DNA of 64,000 bases from Planctomycetota bacterium (GTDB taxonomy: Bacteria > Planctomycetota > UBA1135 > GCA-002686595), in contig JABACD010000008.1 of assembly GCA_014237855.1 (NCBI GenBank), positions 1-64,000 on the forward strand, given 5' to 3'. Each line of letters begins with the position of its first letter. Position 1 is the first letter of the stretch. Below, in pieces: positions 60,001 to 64,000 of this stretch. Position numbers and translations under genes: made by a program. The notes under the pieces were generated by a model, which ran no database searches, was not told the DNA's origin, and saw nothing but the letters and a program-made list of their open reading frames with translations.

Positions 60001-60750
60001 TCAGGCGTGGTTGGGCCGACGGTTGAAGAAAGCCTGAACTCGTGGATCGTCGTTGTGGTCACGAAGTTCCGCGGGTGTCCCTTGAGCAATGATCCCGTGA
60101 GCGTCTCGGTCAAGCATCAGGCAGTCATCGACAATCCGAAAGATACTGGGGAGTTCATGGGTAACCAGCACGGTTGTCACCCCAAGATCGTCTCGCAAGA
60201 GCGCCAGGGTGTCATCCAGTTCAACCGCGGTGACAGGGTCCAGTCCTGCGCTTGGCTCATCCAGGAAGAGCATACGCGGCTCCATGGCCAAAGCTCGAGC
60301 GATCCCTGCGCGCTTGAGCATACCCCCCGAGACCTCCGCCGGGAGGTGCAGCTCGAAGCCGGCCAACCCGACGATCCGAAGGCGCGAGGAGGCCAGGGCC
60401 GTGATCGCCTCCGCCGGGAGATCCGTCCAGCGCCGTAGAGGCAAGGAGACATTCTCCAGGAGCGTCTCCGATCCAAGCAGCGCTCCGGACTGAAAGGCAA
60501 CTCCGAATGGAGGGAGCCCCACCGCCAGGTCGGGCGGGCCGTGACCGAGAACATCGAATTCGCCTGAAATCGGGGCCAAGAGGCCCGTGAGGGTCTGCAA
60601 CAACGTCGTCTTGCCGCAGCCGCTTCCACCCAGGATCGCAAAGATCCCGCCAGTGCTGATCTCGAAGTCCAGCCCCTCTTGGATCGCCACGCCATCGTAG
60701 CCGATGGCGAGGCCCTGTGCTCTCACGCCAAACTGGGTCGGAACCACCAT
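60001..60750 (-). CDS. mlaF: ABC transporter ATPase, MlaF-like
   Basis: 249 residues from ATG 60750. Walker A 'GGSGCGKTTLL', Q-loop 'FGVAFQSGALLGSETLLENV', ABC signature 'LPAEVSGGMLKRAGIARALA', Walker B 'MLFLDEPSAGLDPVTA' and H-loop 'VLVTHELPSIF' are all present. 'GGMLKRAGIARA' and 'EPSAGLDP' are typical of the MlaF branch. It powers the MlaE-like permease two bases upstream. The frame is open upstream but overlaps the permease gene there. Confidence 0.94.
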   Translation of the reverse strand: MVVPTQFGVRAQGLAIGYDGVAIQEGLDFEISTGGIFAILGGSGCGKTTLLQTLTGLLAPISGEFDVLGHGPPDLAVGLPPFGVAFQSGALLGSETLLENVSLPLRRWTDLPAEAITALASSRLRIVGLAGFELHLPAEVSGGMLKRAGIARALAMEPRMLFLDEPSAGLDPVTAVELDDTLALLRDDLGVTTVLVTHELPSIFRIVDDCLMLDRDAHGIIAQGTPAELRDHNDDPRVQAFFNRRPNHA

Positions 60751-60752
60751 CG

Positions 60753-61880
60753 TCAGATACCGAAGATGTTGAAGAACACGGTGAACATCGCGTCGAGCAC
60801 CACGAGGAAGAACAAGATCACGACGACCGCTGAGGTCGTCGAGCGTCCAACACCGGCAGCGCCACCGTGCGTACCCAGACCGCGCTGGCAAGAGATGAAG
60901 GTGATCGTCACGGCGAAGACAACGCTCTTGATCACCCCCCCCATGACATCCGAGAGTGACAGGGCCTTCTCCAGTTCAACGAAGTAGGCCAGCGTTGTCA
61001 GGTTCAGCCGTTGCACGGCAACGAGCAGACCTCCAAAGATCCCCACCAGCATCGAGAAGATCGTCAGCAAGGGCACGACACTGGTCAGTGCAATCAACCG
61101 GGGAATGACCAGGAAGCGCTGCGGATCGAAGCCAAGAGTCCAGAGAGCATCCACTTCCTGGTTGACCTTCATCGTCCCGAGCTCCGCCGCATAGGCTGCG
61201 CCCGACCGGCCCGCAACAACGATTGCCGTCATCAGTGGAGCCATCTCCCGGACCATCGAGAGGCCGACCAGATCCGCAATGAAGATGCTCGCGCCGAATT
61301 TTTGAAGCTGATAGGAAGCCTGCAAGGCGACGATCAGGCCCACGAGAAAGTTGATCAGCAGTGTGATCGGAACTCCATCCGCACCGGCTCGCTCCATCAG
61401 CCCGGGGACGGCCTTCCAGTTGATCGAGCTCCGGTCTCTGAACGAGAGACGGATCGAGTGGGCCAGGTCTCCGACGAAGGCCAGGACGTCCTTGATCGAG
61501 CTCAAGCTCTCCATGGTCGCCCGACCGATCTGGTCGAGAACCTTCAGGTTGGCTGGAGTCGTCCGAGCGCCGGCTCCTTCCCGGGTACAGTCATACAGAT
61601 CCAGCATGCGCTGCTGGTCGGTAGACGCTCCTTGGAGCTCGACAGAGATGCCCTTGCGTTCAGCTTTCAGCCGCAGAGCCTGGAGAAGGGCTGCACTGGC
61701 CCCGTCCAGTCGAAGCACTCCGCTGAGGTCCAAGGTGAACCCCTGCCCCGCCTGCAACTCCTGATCGACAACGGCCCAGACACGGGAGCCGTCGACCAGA
61801 AGGCAATCACCACGAAGTTCCAGGAGGACAGCTCCCTGCTCGTTGGAACGGCGCTCTACTTGGAAGGACGATTCGACCAC
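60753..61880 (-). CDS. mlaE: MlaE-like permease with N-terminal STAS domain
   Basis: 375 residues, GTG start. The first 110 residues look like a STAS domain ('LLELRGDCLLVDGSRVWAVVDQEL', 'FTLDLSGVLRLDGASAALLQALRLKAERKGI'). E. coli has this as a separate protein, MlaB. The rest is the MlaE permease: 'LINFLVGLIVALQASYQLQKFGASIFIADLVGLSMVREMAPLMTAIVVAGRSGAAYAAELGTMKVNQEVDAL', 'FISCQRGLGTHGGAAGVGRSTTSAVV'. It leads the operon permease-ATPase-MCE-lipoprotein. Confidence 0.93.
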   Translation of the reverse strand: MVESSFQVERRSNEQGAVLLELRGDCLLVDGSRVWAVVDQELQAGQGFTLDLSGVLRLDGASAALLQALRLKAERKGISVELQGASTDQQRMLDLYDCTREGAGARTTPANLKVLDQIGRATMESLSSIKDVLAFVGDLAHSIRLSFRDRSSINWKAVPGLMERAGADGVPITLLINFLVGLIVALQASYQLQKFGASIFIADLVGLSMVREMAPLMTAIVVAGRSGAAYAAELGTMKVNQEVDALWTLGFDPQRFLVIPRLIALTSVVPLLTIFSMLVGIFGGLLVAVQRLNLTTLAYFVELEKALSLSDVMGGVIKSVVFAVTITFISCQRGLGTHGGAAGVGRSTTSAVVVILFFLVVLDAMFTVFFNIFGI

Positions 61881-61936
61881 CGGCGCAGTCTATAGGAATG
61901 GACCGTCCCATTCCCCTACGGACACGTGGCCCTGAA

Positions 61937-62764
61937 CTACTTCCGTCTGCGTTTCTTACCCGGCTTCTGCTCGCCGGTCCGTCCGCTGGTCAGGCAGGTC
62001 CCCAGGACATTGCCGCCGAGGGTCTCGAGCTGGTTGTAGGTCTGCTCGACCAGGTGCTTGGCCGTATCACCCATCTTGATGACCATCACGATCCCATCCA
62101 CCATGGCTCCCAGAAGGCTTGCGTCTCCGATGAACATGGCCGCGGGTGTGTCGATCAGCACGTAGGAGAATCGCTGCTTGAGAGTGTTCAGAACCACCTT
62201 CGTGCGATCAGAACCGAGGAGCTTGGAGGGGTTCTCAGGCAAGGTGCCCGGCCCCATCAGCGACACGCCTTGGATGCTGGTCCGGCGAATCGCGCCATCC
62301 AGCGCACAGCCGCCACGGAGCACGTCCGCCAGCCCCTTGTAGGGCCTCTCGCCCAGGTAGTATTCGATGCTGGGGTCGTGCAGGTTCGCGTCCACGACCA
62401 GGATCTGGTTCCCAGGGATCTCCGCCAGAGCGATGGCCAGATTGACCGTGGCGACGGACTTGCCCTCGCCATCCACTGCGCTGGTCAGCACAACCGTTCG
62501 AGGGGCTCCATCGGGGTTCAGGGCCGTGATCGAGTTTCGCAGGCTTCGGAACTGTTCGGCAATCGCCCCCCGCGAGTCAGTCACCATGCAGATCTCCTCA
62601 GCGGTGACCTCTCCGGGCTCCGCGTCACGCGGTGCTAGCTCGAGCCCCAGTGCTCCACTCGAGGTATCCGGCTCCACGGTAGTCGGCTCGGGGGTCTCGG
62701 CGTCGGTCATGGCCATGAGAGATTTAACTCGGGGCTGTGTGTCGGGCTCAAGGGTGGGTTTCAT
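61937..62764 (-). CDS. CpsD/CapB-like P-loop ATPase
   Basis: 275 residues from ATG 62764. After an acidic 65-residue N-terminus comes a BY-kinase-like ATPase: 'QFRSLRNSITAL', Walker A 'SAVDGEGKSVATVNLA', Walker A-prime region 'ILVVDANLHDPSIEYYLG' (usually DxDLRxP; here Arg is missing) and Walker B 'YVLIDTPAAMF'. The C-terminus ends GKKRRRK with no tyrosine cluster, so autophosphorylation as in Wzc/CapB is doubtful. It may control polysaccharide export; no Wza/Wzc partner is nearby. It precedes the Mla operon by 56 bases. Confidence 0.8.
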   Translation of the reverse strand: MKPTLEPDTQPRVKSLMAMTDAETPEPTTVEPDTSSGALGLELAPRDAEPGEVTAEEICMVTDSRGAIAEQFRSLRNSITALNPDGAPRTVVLTSAVDGEGKSVATVNLAIALAEIPGNQILVVDANLHDPSIEYYLGERPYKGLADVLRGGCALDGAIRRTSIQGVSLMGPGTLPENPSKLLGSDRTKVVLNTLKQRFSYVLIDTPAAMFIGDASLLGAMVDGIVMVIKMGDTAKHLVEQTYNQLETLGGNVLGTCLTSGRTGEQKPGKKRRRK

Positions 62765-62865
62765 GCGACTCGTATCCTGCCTCTTCGGCAAGCCCCGCAC
62801 CAAGGCCCAAGCTCAACCCCTTCTTGGGTGGGCGGTTTCGCGTCACCGGGGCACAGAATGGCCTT

Positions 62866-64000
62866 TCAGTGGCCCAGGAGGCTACTGGGGAGCCGCCTTT
62901 CCAGTTTCTGCAGCGCCAGCACCTCTGGAGGAGCGATCCGCGGCCAGCCAGGGGGCCCCAGGCGGCCCAGCAGGGGTGAATCAGACTCCGCCACTTGCTC
63001 CCAGACTGCCTGAATGAGGTTCCGGCTGCGCTCGTCCAGGCCAGCCTCCCGGAGCCCTCTGACAGCCCGATTCAGCCCTTTGACCAGGCCATTTCGACGG
63101 GCGATCCCCCCGGGAAGGTCCACGAGAATCTCCATCAAGAGCCTCTCCGCCTGCACCCCGTCCGGGCCAGCGACCAGGGCCCCGAGCCATTCGAGCTCCC
63201 TCGCGCTCGGCTGGGCCTCTCCCTTCAGGGTCTCATAGAAGCTCCTCTGGGCTCGAGCGCCAAGGCATCCACCGAGCAGTGCCAGTTCGGCCAGGAGCTG
63301 GCGATCCTCGTCCGTCGCCAGAGCCAGAGAGAGATCCACCACCTCCTTCAGGAAGCCTGGTCCGTACTCGAGCCGCCAGGACTCCATGCGGTCACTCAGC
63401 TCGCGTCGCTCGAGGGAGCTTCGACCGAGGCAGCCCAGGAGTCCTTTCGCGGCCTGCTCGGCTTCGCCGCGGGAGAGTCTCCAGGCCACCAGGAAGCGCT
63501 GCTCATCCGTGCCCCTACCGAAGTCTTCCTCGCTCGGCTCCACTCCTAGGGCCCCGAGAACAATCAGGAGTTCTGCTTCCTCATCTACATCGATGGACCA
63601 GCCCACGAGCTTTTCGAGCTGCGCGATTCGAGGCACCTGCAGGGGCCCCGGCGGAAAGGCCGCCAGGGCACGCAACGCCTGCATTCGCAGGGCCACCGGT
63701 CCTGCGCTCGAGCTCCCGATCAAGGACATCAGGAATGTCCGCTCGGCTGACGTCCCAGCGCGCTGTCCCTCCAGCACGAACAGACGCAGCCACCTCTGAG
63801 CATCGTTCAGCTCACTCCAGCTGTCGAACCAAGTGCCCGGACGACCTTCTCCACCAAGGGTCATCGGCCCGGCACCGATCAGCGCACGGGCGATGCGCTC
63901 GGCTTCGCGTGCGGAGATCTCGCGCTCGAGAGGAGATTGAGGATCGAGTCCGTCCAGGCTGACCTCCATGGAATCCAGGACCCGATCTGCGCGCTCCAGG
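62866..64000 (-). CDS. Helical hypothetical protein (5' end beyond window)
   Basis: The frame stays open to the right edge, and the codons before ATG 63967-63969 read as an amphipathic 'LERADRVLDS', so the gene probably begins outside the window. About 377 residues are visible. The sequence is almost all helical, rich in Leu, Ala, Glu and Arg ('MQALRALAAFPPGPLQVPRIAQLEKLVGW', 'LLAELALLGGCLGARAQRSFYETL'), like HEAT or TPR-type repeats but without a clear repeat unit. No family was recognised. It ends 102 bases before the CpsD-like gene. Confidence 0.6.
   Translation of the reverse strand, partial: LERADRVLDSMEVSLDGLDPQSPLEREISAREAERIARALIGAGPMTLGGEGRPGTWFDSWSELNDAQRWLRLFVLEGQRAGTSAERTFLMSLIGSSSAGPVALRMQALRALAAFPPGPLQVPRIAQLEKLVGWSIDVDEEAELLIVLGALGVEPSEEDFGRGTDEQRFLVAWRLSRGEAEQAAKGLLGCLGRSSLERRELSDRMESWRLEYGPGFLKEVVDLSLALATDEDRQLLAELALLGGCLGARAQRSFYETLKGEAQPSARELEWLGALVAGPDGVQAERLLMEILVDLPGGIARRNGLVKGLNRAVRGLREAGLDERSRNLIQAVWEQVAESDSPLLGRLGPPGWPRIAPPEVLALQKLERRLPSSLLGH

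Overview
The window is dense, GC-rich bacterial DNA with lipoprotein signals, a secretin, MCE/Mla lipid-transport genes and pseudopilins, so the cell has two membranes. Three consecutive EutN/CcmL-type shell-vertex genes followed by a class II aldolase, a PilM/PilO/pseudopilin operon with an FHA protein, and many large exported TPR and lectin-like proteins point to Planctomycetota. This is inferred from gene content; no rRNA or tRNA was found to confirm it.

Left part (1-5.4 kb): a FecCD-type ABC permease running off the left edge faces a divergent metal-chelate or cobalamin-type binding lipoprotein. Then, on the minus strand, come a PpiD-like membrane foldase and ScpB. From 23.6 down to 5.4 kb one long minus-strand operon encodes an FHA membrane protein, a PilM-PilN (GspL-like) fusion, a PilO/GspM-like protein, a TPR protein, five pseudopilins in the order G-H-K-J-I, a TPR/zinc-motif protein and a parvulin-like lipoprotein. 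Several junctions are ATGA overlaps. No GspC, D, E or F is present. The GspK-like protein has 1726 residues, and several members carry lectin-like (LamG/jelly-roll) domains.

Middle (23.9-44.4 kb): rsmE on the plus strand, then a complete Tad/Flp pilus operon on the minus strand (secretin, TadD, Flp, TadE, CpaB, TadG, CpaE/TadZ, CpaF, TadB, TadC) lacking only a prepilin peptidase. Next come a RadC-family gene, a peptidase-MA/TPR gene coupled to a duplicated YkgJ-like cysteine-cluster gene, and a divergent pair of Ser/Thr kinase and ClpB-like AAA+ ATPase. Two very short membrane-peptide genes (31 and 34 codons) with strong ribosome binding sites lie in intergenic spaces here.

Right part (44.4-64 kb): a MATE exporter, a stand-alone receiver domain, a SurA-like protein, the BMC vertex triplet with aldolase, a minus-strand operon pgi-usp-repeat protein-small membrane protein-asd, a MerR regulator, a protein with six carboxypeptidase-regulatory-like repeats, a SprT-like metalloprotein, an Mla/MCE lipid-transport operon (permease with STAS domain, ATPase, MCE protein, auxiliary lipoprotein), a CpsD-like P-loop ATPase and a partial helical protein at the right edge.

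The strongest candidates for something undescribed are the lectin-decorated pseudopilin machine without its own ATPase or secretin, the minimal BMC-vertex/aldolase cluster without hexamer genes, and the two hidden small membrane-peptide genes.
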